Made by a program: the position numbers and the translations under genes. A stretch of 39,793 nucleotides of DNA. Origin: Bacteroidales bacterium. GTDB taxonomy: Bacteria; Bacteroidota; Bacteroidia; Bacteroidales; P3. The notes beneath the pieces are model-generated. The model ran no database searches. It had not been told where the DNA came from and saw only the letters and a list, made by a program, of their open reading frames with translations. The stretch is from NCBI GenBank assembly GCA_017479705.1, contig JAFVCA010000015.1:1-39793 (forward strand), given 5' to 3'. Of the stretch, positions 1 through 6,900 are shown in pieces. The first letter of the stretch is position 1. The number at the start of each line of letters is the position of its first letter.

Positions 1-476
1 AGGCTGCTGAATGAATCAGCATAGTAAACACTATTACTCGTCACAAGAGCCATTTGCATGACGCTTCTAGGCTTTTCAGGTTTACTGGCATCTCTACATG
101 GATCATCCGACTTTGTTCCAAATCCATTCCAAGGAGTATCACCTTTGCAGAAGGGGTGTATATTCATAATACCTTCCAATCCGTATGTCTTTCCGCATTT
201 CTTGCATTTTAATGTACCCCAGCTTTCGGAATTATTGCGATTCTCAATCCACTGTAGTTCATGGCGACCGCCTTTCTCGCAGTCTTGACAGGGATAATCG
301 AACAATTCAAATCCTGCAGGATTCCTCATGGCCTCCTTCTTACCGTCTATTCCTGCGCAGAACAATTCATACCATGGAATATCTGATATATGACCATTCT
401 TGCAAATCAGTAATATTGGAATCTGAACAAGAGTGTCATAAATGTCTTTAAGTTGATTGTTATCTTTGAAAGATCT
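1..476 (-). pseudogene. Host drmB-like (DUF1998) gene, 3' fragment, interrupted by the prophage
   Basis: On the minus strand an open frame runs from the prophage edge to the window start without a stop. It reads IPILLICKNGHISDIPWYELF, then a Cys-rich stretch (CQDC, then LKCKKCGKTYGLEGI), then CKGDTPW and a block ending in VTSNSVYYADSFSS. The order 'CKNGHI.D.PW', C..C, C.G..PW, 'SN.YY..S.S.' is that of DrmB/DUF1998 proteins, one component of DISARM anti-phage systems. The N-terminal part of the same protein lies at the other end of the window (39653-39793). The gene continues beyond position 1, so its C-terminus is not visible. Base composition is AT-richer than the phage. A different DUF1998-bearing protein is possible; a DISARM role is inferred from family resemblance only. 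Confidence 0.65.
473..476. repeat. Target-site duplication, right copy (ATCT)
   Basis: ATCT here and at 39653-39656 flank the prophage directly next to TATA on both sides. Joining the two host flanks at one copy makes the minus strand read ...NNTHRSFKDNNQL... in one frame across the junction. A longer repeat (GATTATA on the minus strand) also exists, but collapsing it puts a stop in frame. Mu itself duplicates 5 bp, so a 4-bp duplication is slightly atypical. Confidence 0.6.
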
Positions 477-502
477 TATAATCGCCGCTTTGAATCGTCC
501 CC
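477..502 (+). repeat. Right terminal inverted repeat of the prophage
   Basis: The 26 bases starting TATAATCGCCGC and ending CGTCCCC match the inward-reading left end (minus strand from 39652, starting TATAGGGGGCGG and ending GGTCCCC) at 18 of 26 positions without gaps. Both ends share TATA at the tip and TGAA followed by GTCCCC inside. Mu ends with TG...CA, so this tip differs from the Mu paradigm. Confidence 0.6.
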
Positions 503-550
503 AATTTGAAATTAAAACGTCTCCAAATTTGGAATTAAATCGGCTCCGAA
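496..550 (+). promoter_or_regulatory. Right-end transposase-binding sites, three tandem copies
   Basis: Three related boxes occur at a 22-23 bp pitch: CGTCCCCAA at 496, CGTCTCCAA at 518 and CGGCTCCGAA at 541. The first two are followed by an AAATT(A)AAA-type stretch. The pitch and triple arrangement match the R1-R2-R3 MuA sites at the right end of Mu. The same GTCCCC core occurs twice near the left end (39520 and 39627 on the minus strand). The assignment is by analogy; no binding data can be seen. Confidence 0.55.
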
Positions 551-564
551 ATCGAGCAAAAATT

Positions 565-593
565 AAGGCGTTGCAAATCGACTGCAACGCCTT
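565..593. terminator. Bidirectional terminator at the right end of the phage
   Basis: A perfect 11-bp stem (AAGGCGTTGCA at 565-575 with TGCAACGCCTT at 583-593) with a 7-base loop is flanked by A-rich sequence on the left and TTTTT on the right, so it can terminate transcription from either strand. It lies just after the methyltransferase stop codon and would insulate phage transcripts from the interrupted host gene. Confidence 0.75.
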
Positions 594-616
594 TTTAATT
601 GCCCTTTGAATGGTTT

Positions 617-1465
617 TTAAGCTGCTTTTACAAGCATCATATCGTCGTAGTTCAGTGCAATTCCGCTGACATGGTGACGATAGATTTTTGCGCCCTCAAA
701 TGGGTTGCCAATGGTCGGGTTTCGTCCCATCCAGTCGGCAAGCTCGACGATGGTTGACTTGCTACTGGAGAAGTACACGAATTTTGTCCCCACGAGACAT
801 TTCAGTACGTCCATATAGTCCGACAACTTCCAATAGTTGTCGCTTCTGTAGGTTCCGCAGTCGGTTGACAGATACGGCGGGTCGAGAATGAATATCACGT
901 CAGGCACCAGCCGGAACTGGTCGAACAGCCGACGATAGTCCATCGACACCACCTCGACACCCTCCAGATAGCCCTCCACGTTGTAGTCATCCTTGCGGAC
1001 ACGGTTGTAGAGCGTTTCCTTGCGGAACTCCTCGAAGTCGTGGGAATAGTTCATCGTGAAGTGGAGGTTGCTCGATATGGAGAACCAATCGACAAAGCCA
1101 GACTTGTTCCACTTCTCGACCTCGGCCACCACCTGCGACCGCACCGGCTCGTCGATGCGCATCTTGTGCGGTACGCTGGCCACGATGGGCCGCAGGGCGC
1201 GTAGCATTGCATTGGTGCGCCCGACGTTGGCCAGACGCTCGCTGTAATGGTCAAAATCGTTGTACACCACCCGGCAGTCCGGGCGTGCGCGTTTGATGGT
1301 GTGGCTCACAAGGCCGCTACCGCCGAATAAATCGACGAATACAGCCCCTTTCTTCTGTTCTTTGGCCATTTCCTCAATCTGGCGCACAAAACGCCGTTTC
1401 TGCCCCTGGAATGGAAGTGGGGCACTTACATACTTTTTCACTTGGTTAAGGTTTTTGTTAGACAT
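617..1465 (-). CDS. Dam-like (D12 class) DNA adenine N6-methyltransferase
   Basis: The 282-residue protein has the motif order of Dam-type enzymes: a PFQGQKRRF motif near residues 18-26, the AdoMet-binding DLFGGSG at 45-51 and the catalytic DPPY at 195-198. It should transfer a methyl group from AdoMet to adenine N6 in a short target site; the site cannot be read from sequence. The start is the ATG at 1465, which overlaps the end of the upstream hydroxymethylase-like gene by 8 bp and suggests translational coupling; a TTG nine bases earlier is an alternative. It is the last gene before the right end. In Mu that position holds the DNA-modification gene mom, so protection against restriction is a reasonable inferred role. 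Confidence 0.85.
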   Translation of the reverse strand: MSNKNLNQVKKYVSAPLPFQGQKRRFVRQIEEMAKEQKKGAVFVDLFGGSGLVSHTIKRARPDCRVVYNDFDHYSERLANVGRTNAMLRALRPIVASVPHKMRIDEPVRSQVVAEVEKWNKSGFVDWFSISSNLHFTMNYSHDFEEFRKETLYNRVRKDDYNVEGYLEGVEVVSMDYRRLFDQFRLVPDVIFILDPPYLSTDCGTYRSDNYWKLSDYMDVLKCLVGTKFVYFSSSKSTIVELADWMGRNPTIGNPFEGAKIYRHHVSGIALNYDDMMLVKAA

Positions 1466-2096
1466 TAAGTTCAAATTTCACACCTTCCTCGCCGTTGAGT
1501 AGGGCGCGAGTTTTCTCCAAATTATTCTCGTAGATGTGTACATTGCCCAGGAACAGCGTAATGCTGTGCAGGGGCAGTTCCACCTGCCTCGAAATCAAAT
1601 ACAGGTGGTATATGTCTGAGGGCAGCCCCAATGATGCGTCGCTGCTGCGCTGGTAGGCCGTCAACAACAGCCGTCCATCCTCAATCTGAAACTGCACCAG
1701 CGACAGGCAGGGTGCCTGATTGGTCTCAACGTTGGTTTCACCCAAGAACAGCACATAGTTCTTCGAGTTGCGTTTCTCGCAATTGATTCGCTCAATTAAC
1801 CTGGGCAGCTTCTCGAAATAGGTGGGATAGCTATTGACCAAAATCGGGCCACAGTAGTCCCACCACGATATGCCCGCCTCGCGGTAGGCCTCGGTGTTAC
1901 GCTCACCCCTGCAGAACAGTTCCAGCTCACTGCGTAGCTTCTTACGGGCTATCCCATGACTCTCGAAAATGTCGAGCAAGTCGCCCGCGTCCATCCGCAT
2001 CACCTCGTTGGTCAGATAGCGGATATTTCCCTTTTTGTTCCTTTGCTCACGCCCGTTTTTGAGGACGTTGTCGAGCATTGCATAATACTTATTCAT
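1458..2096 (-). CDS. Thymidylate synthase-family protein, probable dCMP hydroxymethylase type
   Basis: The 212 residues align with thymidylate synthase along most of the length. Visible counterparts are the Glu in ELELF (Glu57), the catalytic Cys in QAPC (Cys130), the phosphate-binding Arg and Asp in YQRSSD (Arg150, Asp153) and the HIY pair (His187, Tyr189). The residue that reads the base, Asn177 in the E. coli enzyme, is Asp161 here (GLPSDIY). Asp at this position is the hallmark of dCMP hydroxymethylases such as T4 gp42. The protein would then make 5-hydroxymethyl-dCMP from dCMP with methylene-tetrahydrofolate. The double-Arg loop before the catalytic Cys and the usual C-terminal extension are missing, so it may be divergent or have another substrate. 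It overlaps the methyltransferase gene. Confidence 0.7.
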   Translation of the reverse strand: MNKYYAMLDNVLKNGREQRNKKGNIRYLTNEVMRMDAGDLLDIFESHGIARKKLRSELELFCRGERNTEAYREAGISWWDYCGPILVNSYPTYFEKLPRLIERINCEKRNSKNYVLFLGETNVETNQAPCLSLVQFQIEDGRLLLTAYQRSSDASLGLPSDIYHLYLISRQVELPLHSITLFLGNVHIYENNLEKTRALLNGEEGVKFELNV

Positions 2097-2115
2097 AATC
2101 GGTTATGGTTAATGG

Positions 2116-2147
2116 TTTGGTCGGTTCAAAAAATATTCGTATTTTTG
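2116..2147 (+). promoter_or_regulatory. Bacteroidota-type promoter reading rightward into the 2152-2242 hairpin
   Basis: TTTG at 2116-2119 and TATTTTTG at 2140-2147 are separated by 20 bp, matching the -33 TTTG / -7 TAnnTTTG consensus of Bacteroides primary promoters. Transcription would begin near 2153, at the first base of the inverted repeat. The genes on both sides lie on the opposite strand, so this promoter does not serve them. Confidence 0.55.
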
Positions 2148-2151
2148 CAAT

Positions 2152-2242
2152 CGCTTAACTCGAAAATAACTATGCCCAAAGAGGCTGGAGAATTAGTCCC
2201 CAGTCGCCTCTTTGGGCATTATAGTTAAAATAGAGTTAAGCG
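2152..2242 (+). ncRNA. Long imperfect inverted repeat, candidate small hairpin RNA
   Basis: Two arms of about 38-42 bases pair over nearly their full length. The outer parts are CGCTTAACTC (2152-2161) with GAGTTAAGCG (2233-2242), and the perfect inner 12-bp parts are GCCCAAAGAGGC (2174-2185) with GCCTCTTTGGGC (2206-2217). A promoter starts exactly before the left arm, and a T-run follows at about 2265. The arms encode an 18-residue reading frame, MPKEAGELVPSRLFGHYS (2172-2228), which may be a by-product of the hairpin. It sits upstream of the modification genes on the other strand. It could be a regulatory RNA, a terminator for the minus-strand operon, or both. Confidence 0.4.
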
Positions 2243-2296
2243 GCTATTATTAACAGGCTGGGGGCTTTTTTATGCCCGCCCCCGAGGGCAATGGGC

Positions 2297-2758
2297 TCAC
2301 TCGCGCAGATAGGGTTCCACGTCGAAAGCATCCTTCTCAACCCATCCCTCGTCGAGGCACCTTTGGACATGGTTGCCGACGGCTTTCTGGAAGGCTGTCA
2401 GTTTGCTTGCCGATGTGAATTCGTAATAGACGGGGCTGCCGTCGGCGGCCTCGCCCAGCTTCAGGCGCACCGGGCATGTCATGCTGTTGCGGAACGTCAC
2501 CTGGTTCTCCATGGAGAGGTACACGGGGCAGCCCTCATAGACAAACCCGGTGAGGATGCTCTGCTGCACCCGCTCGTTGACCAACTCAACAAAGAGGCTG
2601 CGCACCTCGTCGGCTGTGGGCCGATGGTCGAAGTCGTGCTCCATCCACTCGGCGCCATCCTCGGTCTCGGTGATAGCCAGGCGTACACGCCAGGTTCCAC
2701 GGCGTGGGTTCAGGCACTCAATCAGTGCCACGTTTCTTGCTCCTTCTGCGCGTTTCAT
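2297..2758 (-). CDS. Unknown phage protein, possible tail-fibre accessory
   Basis: This 153-residue acidic protein is not recognised with confidence. It begins MKRAEGARNVALIECLNPRR and ends KAVGNHVQRCLDEGWVEKD followed by an acidic tail. The C-terminal part resembles loosely the small proteins that follow tail-fibre genes and help fibre assembly (DUF4376-like), but no catalytic motif is visible. The start ATG is 2 bp from the stop of the upstream gene (2761), so the two are co-transcribed and probably co-translated. It is the last gene before the hairpin region. It could equally be a structural protein. Confidence 0.6.
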   Translation of the reverse strand: MKRAEGARNVALIECLNPRRGTWRVRLAITETEDGAEWMEHDFDHRPTADEVRSLFVELVNERVQQSILTGFVYEGCPVYLSMENQVTFRNSMTCPVRLKLGEAADGSPVYYEFTSASKLTAFQKAVGNHVQRCLDEGWVEKDAFDVEPYLRE

Positions 2759-2760
2759 GT

Positions 2761-3240
2761 TTAGGTGAATATATATTTGGTTTTACCTTTGCCGAAGGTC
2801 TCGGCCTTGATTGTCGTCTCGAATGGGAAGCCGTCCGGCACCTCCTTGATTTGCTCCAGGATGTTGCGCATCTCGACAGACGATGTGAAGAATTTGTACG
2901 GTTCGCCGCTCTTTTCGATGGCCACCAGTGTGCGGTCGTCGCCTTGGTCGGTCTTGATGCCGGTCTCGTAGTCTTTGACCACGATGGGCAGGTTCACTAG
3001 CTCGCGGATGCTGATACTCGGTCCTGGGAAGCGTTTCTTCCCGTCTGCGGGCGCATAGCTCACGCCCAAATCTTTGAAACTTTTCATTTCTTTACCTGTT
3101 AATTGATAGAATAAGTTATTACAATCGGCGTGCTTGGCCATCCCGTAGAACGAGGCGGTCAGCACGTCACGTCTTTTTCTTGATTTGACCTCGGCCATCT
3201 TGCGCGCCATCTTCTGTTTGATACGCTTGCGCAGCTCCAC
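2761..3240 (-). CDS. Unknown phage protein with basic N-terminus
   Basis: The frame encodes 159 residues from a GTG at 3240. The first 25 residues are strongly basic (RKRIKQKMARKMAEVKSRKRR), and the rest is mixed alpha/beta in appearance with no known motif. The open frame extends upstream of the GTG for about 35 more codons with protein-like content (APLVIITERYRKPLAFFIYD) but no ATG, so the true start is uncertain. It lies downstream of the 3398-3431 hairpin and is tightly linked to the 2297-2758 gene. The function is not known; the position suggests a tail-fibre or morphogenesis accessory. Confidence 0.55.
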   Translation of the reverse strand: MELRKRIKQKMARKMAEVKSRKRRDVLTASFYGMAKHADCNNLFYQLTGKEMKSFKDLGVSYAPADGKKRFPGPSISIRELVNLPIVVKDYETGIKTDQGDDRTLVAIEKSGEPYKFFTSSVEMRNILEQIKEVPDGFPFETTIKAETFGKGKTKYIFT

Positions 3241-3397
3241 GTGGTCGCCGTCGTATATGAAGAAAGCCAGTGGCTTTCGATAGCGTTCCGTAATGATGAC
3301 GAGCGGAGCGAAGGCAAGCGGAGAACAAGAAAGCCGAGGAAGTCAATATATTGGCTGCAATGATATTGCAGCATACATAACAAACATGTGGGAAATG

Positions 3398-3431
3398 GCA
3401 ACAGCCCTTGCCGGGGGGCAAGGGCTGTTGC
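3398..3431. terminator. Strong 15-bp hairpin between tail gene 3460-4038 and the next gene
   Basis: GCAACAGCCCTTGCC (3398-3412) and GGCAAGGGCTGTTGC (3417-3431) are exactly complementary around a four-base loop. There is no T-run on either side, so it is not a classical intrinsic terminator. It may instead protect the 3' end of the upstream mRNA or act as a processing site. The roughly 220-bp gap 3241-3459 otherwise holds only the possible N-terminal extension of the next gene. Confidence 0.6.
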
Positions 3432-3459
3432 ACAGGCAAAACAGAAATGAGTGGCCGAA

Positions 3460-4038
3460 TTAGGCGGCTGAGAGGTAGAGGACGTTGACGGTGTCGCCTT
3501 TGGCGTAGTTGGAGGGGTCTTTGAAGGTAAGTTTACCTTCGCTGACTGTGTAGTCGGTGGGCGGCTGCATCAGACCATTGACAAAGACTGCCACAGCACT
3601 TTCGCCATACACGGGTTTGGTGAGGGCTATCTCGGCGGTGAAGTCCACACTATCGATAGTTAGGACAGGAGGATTGGGGAAAGCAATGGCCTTCTCGGTA
3701 GCCACGACCTTGCCATTCGACAGAGCAATGCTGACAACAGCCTTGGTAGTGGTGCCGGAACCCGCTGTGTTGGAAGTGTTGACACCGGTGACAGGAAGGG
3801 CGGTTTTGGCAACTTTAATGGCCGTACCATCTTTAGTGATTGCAGAGACATACTTGCCACTTTCGGCACTGCCCCCGCTGACACTTTGGAGCGCACCACC
3901 CATGGCATTGCTTACAGCGGAATTGATTTTCTCGTTGGTTGAGGCAGCGGTTGCGAGATTGCCAGTTAGTTCTGACCAGTCGTCGGATGCTTTCGGCGAC
4001 ACAACGCCATCAAGCTGTTTGATTTTGAGTTTTTGCAT
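3460..4038 (-). CDS. Probable tail-fibre or virion surface protein
   Basis: This 192-residue protein is rich in Ser, Thr, Ala and Gly and starts MQKLKIKQLDGVVSPKASDD, a style common at the N-terminus of phage fibre and baseplate-appendage proteins. Its C-terminal part, AVAVFVNGLMQPPTDYTV followed by a beta-rich end (GDTVNVLYL), resembles a short beta-sandwich module also seen in the neighbouring 4112-4462 protein (ELFINGLRYDIDHDY). The shared module suggests that both are parts of one appendage. The leader carries AACCAACCAAAAAC-type sequence seen before other structural genes. No enzymatic motif is visible. Confidence 0.6.
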   Translation of the reverse strand: MQKLKIKQLDGVVSPKASDDWSELTGNLATAASTNEKINSAVSNAMGGALQSVSGGSAESGKYVSAITKDGTAIKVAKTALPVTGVNTSNTAGSGTTTKAVVSIALSNGKVVATEKAIAFPNPPVLTIDSVDFTAEIALTKPVYGESAVAVFVNGLMQPPTDYTVSEGKLTFKDPSNYAKGDTVNVLYLSAA

Positions 4039-4111
4039 AATCTTGGTTAGTTTTTGGTTGGTTAATAATTGCGTTGCAATGGCATAGCAACATACTGAAC
4101 GTTTGCCTCGA

Positions 4112-4462
4112 TTACTGCCCTGCCGGAATTGCTTTCAACACAATGCTATCGTTGCTGTCGATGCCTAGGATTTTGATACCGTAGGATTTGTTGGTTTCGG
4201 TGTCGGTGAGTTCGCTGTAGTCGTGGTCAATGTCGTAGCGGAGGCCGTTGATGAAGAGTTCGGAGGTGCCGACTACAAAGGGGGCTTTTGTGAAAAAGAG
4301 GCCGGTGGTGTAATCGATACGAGAGGCATTCATCTGTTGTGGCTTCAGATCGGACAGACGCACTTGAGAGGCGTTGGCTTGGTCGTCATAGCCGAGGGTT
4401 TTCAACTTGGCGACATCTTGGCTGTCGGCAACAGGCAGGGCAGTGATTTCGAGGTCTTCCAT
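4112..4462 (-). CDS. Probable virion surface or fibre accessory protein
   Basis: The 116-residue protein starts MEDLEITALPVADSQDVAKL and contains the sequence VVGTSELFINGLRYDIDHDY, a small beta-rich module also present in the 3460-4038 product. There is no signal peptide or membrane segment. It lies between the DUF6266-like gene and the 3460-4038 gene on the same strand with short gaps, so it belongs to the same transcription unit. A role in the tail appendage is inferred from the shared module and position only. Confidence 0.55.
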   Translation of the reverse strand: MEDLEITALPVADSQDVAKLKTLGYDDQANASQVRLSDLKPQQMNASRIDYTTGLFFTKAPFVVGTSELFINGLRYDIDHDYSELTDTETNKSYGIKILGIDSNDSIVLKAIPAGQ

Positions 4463-4561
4463 TTGGTTACGGTTGTTTGAGGGTTAATACAGTCTTGCTG
4501 TCAGCCTTCTGCCACCGAGGGCAATTGCCATGCCCCCGATGAGCAGACGGCGGAGAGGCAG

Positions 4562-5443
4562 TCAGGCACCAGCAACGGCATCAAGGTCGGGCTGGAGGTA
4601 GACAGCAGCGGAGTTGATTCCGCCGTAGCTGTTGGCCGATGCGATGATGGCGGTGTTGGTCTGATAGGTAGCCAGTGAAGAGTTCTCGACATAGAGGAAC
4701 TGGGTACTGACTTTGAGGATTCCGCGCCCCTCGTCCTCACGGCTATGCACCCAAGCGATTGCACCGTCACGGACAACGGAGGAAGTGCCAAGATGCCCCT
4801 CAACGGTGGAGAAACCGAACTTGTCGACCGTACTCCAAAGGACGGTAGTGTCGTTGGGGTCGAGGATAATCTTGCAGCCCTTGATGGTGGCACGAGGAGT
4901 ACGGGTCACGCTGTCGACCGACTGACTTCCGATGAAACAGGTAAGTTGGTCGAATTCCTCGAAGCCCTCATTGTTGGTGAGGATAGCCGTGGCGAGTTGG
5001 CCGATGGTCGTGGTGTCGCTAATAGTCAGACTACCAAGGTTGAGGCTGCTTTTTGTGAGGCGCGAGGAGGTCTGTGTCATCACGATGCTGGGCAGTGTGC
5101 CACGGGTAATCTGATAGGGAGCGAGGATTGCACCGCCATTGAGTTTGGTGCTGCGGGTGATGTACACCTTGACCACACCGAGGTTGGCCTGGATGAAAGC
5201 GTTGTAAACACTCATCTTGGCGGGGAGGTCTTCGAACCCTTTGCGGAGCATACCGCTGAAGAGTTTGAAGATGGCACCGAGGTTAGCCCACTGGGTGCGG
5301 ATGTTCATCTGACGACGAGTGCGCAGAGGAATGTCGGGCTTGGCCGGGGCTTCACTCACAACGGTGCCGACACGGGTCTGACGGTAGATGAGAGGGCCGA
5401 CTTTGCCGCTGATTTTGGTGTTGATTCCGAAAATTTTAGCCAT
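4562..5443 (-). CDS. DUF6266-like protein, probable structural
   Basis: The 293-residue product begins MAKIFGINTKISGKVGPLIY, followed by TRVGTVVSEAPAKP and TRRQMNIRTQWANLGAIFKL. The 'G.isGkvG..iy....G..v...P......Rr..n' pattern is that of the DUF6266 group found in Bacteroidota phages and genomes. The remainder is beta-rich with a 'GSQSVDSVTRTP' region and no catalytic motif. It starts the 2.3-5.4 kb gene block and is preceded by a likely promoter at 5541-5548. It may be a virion or appendage protein; the family has no established function. Confidence 0.6.
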   Translation of the reverse strand: MAKIFGINTKISGKVGPLIYRQTRVGTVVSEAPAKPDIPLRTRRQMNIRTQWANLGAIFKLFSGMLRKGFEDLPAKMSVYNAFIQANLGVVKVYITRSTKLNGGAILAPYQITRGTLPSIVMTQTSSRLTKSSLNLGSLTISDTTTIGQLATAILTNNEGFEEFDQLTCFIGSQSVDSVTRTPRATIKGCKIILDPNDTTVLWSTVDKFGFSTVEGHLGTSSVVRDGAIAWVHSREDEGRGILKVSTQFLYVENSSLATYQTNTAIIASANSYGGINSAAVYLQPDLDAVAGA

Positions 5444-5516
5444 AGTTACTTGGTTTTGGTTGGTTAAACATTAGGTTGGTTGTTAGCTTCGGGCTTACGC
5501 CCTTGGCATGGTGGCT

Positions 5517-5548
5517 GTCAATAATCGCGATTTGACAGTGCAAAAGTA
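5517..5548 (-). promoter_or_regulatory. Promoter with overlapping palindrome upstream of the 2.3-5.4 kb gene block
   Basis: The minus strand shows TACTTTTG (5548-5541), a TAnnTTTG match, about 98 bases before the gene start at 5443. No TTTG is visible at the -33 position, so an activator may be needed. TGTCAA (5517-5522) and TTGACA (5533-5538) form a spaced palindrome across the expected transcription start, a likely operator. The spacer 5444-5679 otherwise contains no convincing gene. Confidence 0.45.
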
Positions 5549-5622
5549 CTATGGCTATAAGGAACGGCGGCGGGATTTGTCCGTTTTCGGTGTGGATTTG
5601 GTATGAGTACAGGTACGAAAAA

Positions 5623-5643
5623 GCCCCTGCGGATGGCAGAGGC
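5623..5643 (-). terminator. Intrinsic terminator of the cargo genes
   Basis: On the minus strand the stem GCCTCTGC / GCAGGGGC (one G-U pair) with a 5-base loop is followed directly by TTTTT. It lies about 40 bp after the stop of the 5680-6891 gene and separates the LRR/membrane-protein pair from the structural block that starts at 5443. Confidence 0.7.
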
Positions 5644-5679
5644 AGAGGGGGGATTTTGGTTGCAATGCTTTCAGATGGG

Positions 5680-6891
5680 CTAATTCTGTGTTGTTTTTAA
5701 CCAACAATTACAGCCAACATGGCAAGGTACCTTTGGCGGATTGTTTCTGGGGAACTTCTGTTTCTCCATATCTTTTGCACATTTGCATTGCTCATTGCTT
5801 GCAGATACCCTGAAAACATACGGTTCGTTTCCATGATACTCTTTTGCTTGATGCAAATCTCTTGCCGAATATTGTGCGTGGCTATAAGTCAATAGTAGGA
5901 TTCTTGCCTCCTCACGATGGCAATCCCACATCATACGTACTTGGTCTAAATCGAGGTTGGCATATTTCTCGGGCAACGGCAACAATTTGAACAACTCACG
6001 GAATGAAATGTATTCACCCAACTTTTCTTGTTTTTCTGGGTGTGCAATGATGTACTCTATTGCTTGGTACTTACGCTTAAACTCTTTTTCGGGATTATCG
6101 GCAATCTCATTAAGCGTCTTTAGTGTCTGTGAGGTTAGCAGTTCTTCAAGCGGAATGTCTTTGCCTCGGAAAGCCAATCCTGTTTCTGCCATTTTCTCAA
6201 AAGCGGCACGACAGTAGTTGTCTTTCCCAATTACGGCCACTTTTCCTATTTTATTTGCATAAGAAAAATACGCATTAAGGACATCAAAACCGTATTCTTG
6301 CAGAAACTCATCATCAATAGTCATGTCATAGGAGCAGAACAACTTGTAAGCATCGTAAGAGGCCAATTCGTAAAGACTATCCTGGGCTTGTTGGAAAAAC
6401 TCTTCGTCCATGTCGGCACGGTCTTGTGGGTCTGCATTTTGGTATTCGGTGGATTCTCTTCTCAATTGCTCGTATCGGTCGAAGAAGGTTTTACGATATT
6501 TCTGTTTGTATTCTTCTATCTCTTTGACCTTGATATTGTGTGTGGCGAACAATACCAACATTTCTTTCTCGGCTTTATAATAGCCGTCCTCGCACAATTC
6601 TTTGATTCTTTGGGCGAGTTCCTTTGTACAGTCTAATATCGTCAACTCAAACGGCATCCCTGAATTGATTACCCACCCTTCAGAAACTTTCCGCAATTCC
6701 CCAGTGGCTTTTGGGGGAGCGGTTTGTTCTGACATATCAAAGTTGAATTGTACCTTTTTATAATCGGAGAGATTGGGATTCTCACCGGGAATTGTAAGTT
6801 TTCCCTTCTGCTCCTTCTGACGCTTGTAGGTTTTACGCGCCATATAGAAACAAAAGATGACGAAACCGAGAGTTATTATAAGGCCTGTCAT
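5680..6891 (-). CDS. Membrane-anchored cargo protein of unknown function
   Basis: The ATG at 6891 gives 403 residues; a TTG two codons earlier is possible. One N-terminal transmembrane segment (GLIITLGFVIFCFYMA) is followed by basic residues, then a long charged, mainly helical domain facing the cytoplasm by the positive-inside rule. The last 45 residues are Cys-rich (CKCAKDMEKQKF, then PCHVGCNCWL), which looks like a metal-binding knuckle. The gene begins 9 bp after the LRR gene stop and ends before a terminator, so the two form a bicistronic unit. Base composition is AT-rich like its partner and unlike the phage structural genes, which suggests recent acquisition. I do not recognise the family; roles in superinfection exclusion or host surface modification are only guesses. 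Confidence 0.75.
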   Translation of the reverse strand: MTGLIITLGFVIFCFYMARKTYKRQKEQKGKLTIPGENPNLSDYKKVQFNFDMSEQTAPPKATGELRKVSEGWVINSGMPFELTILDCTKELAQRIKELCEDGYYKAEKEMLVLFATHNIKVKEIEEYKQKYRKTFFDRYEQLRRESTEYQNADPQDRADMDEEFFQQAQDSLYELASYDAYKLFCSYDMTIDDEFLQEYGFDVLNAYFSYANKIGKVAVIGKDNYCRAAFEKMAETGLAFRGKDIPLEELLTSQTLKTLNEIADNPEKEFKRKYQAIEYIIAHPEKQEKLGEYISFRELFKLLPLPEKYANLDLDQVRMMWDCHREEARILLLTYSHAQYSARDLHQAKEYHGNEPYVFRVSASNEQCKCAKDMEKQKFPRNNPPKVPCHVGCNCWLKTTQN

Positions 6892-6900
6892 TTGCAAGGA

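Noticed and set aside
473-480. GATTATA (7 bp on the minus strand, present at both ends) as the target duplication
   Set aside because: Collapsing it gives AGA TTA TAA in the host frame, a stop. The AGAT repeat gives an open frame and matched TATA tips.
5509-5617. A 33-residue plus-strand frame beginning MVAVNNRDLTV
   Set aside because: It overlaps the minus-strand promoter and palindrome of the following gene block and has no promoter of its own.
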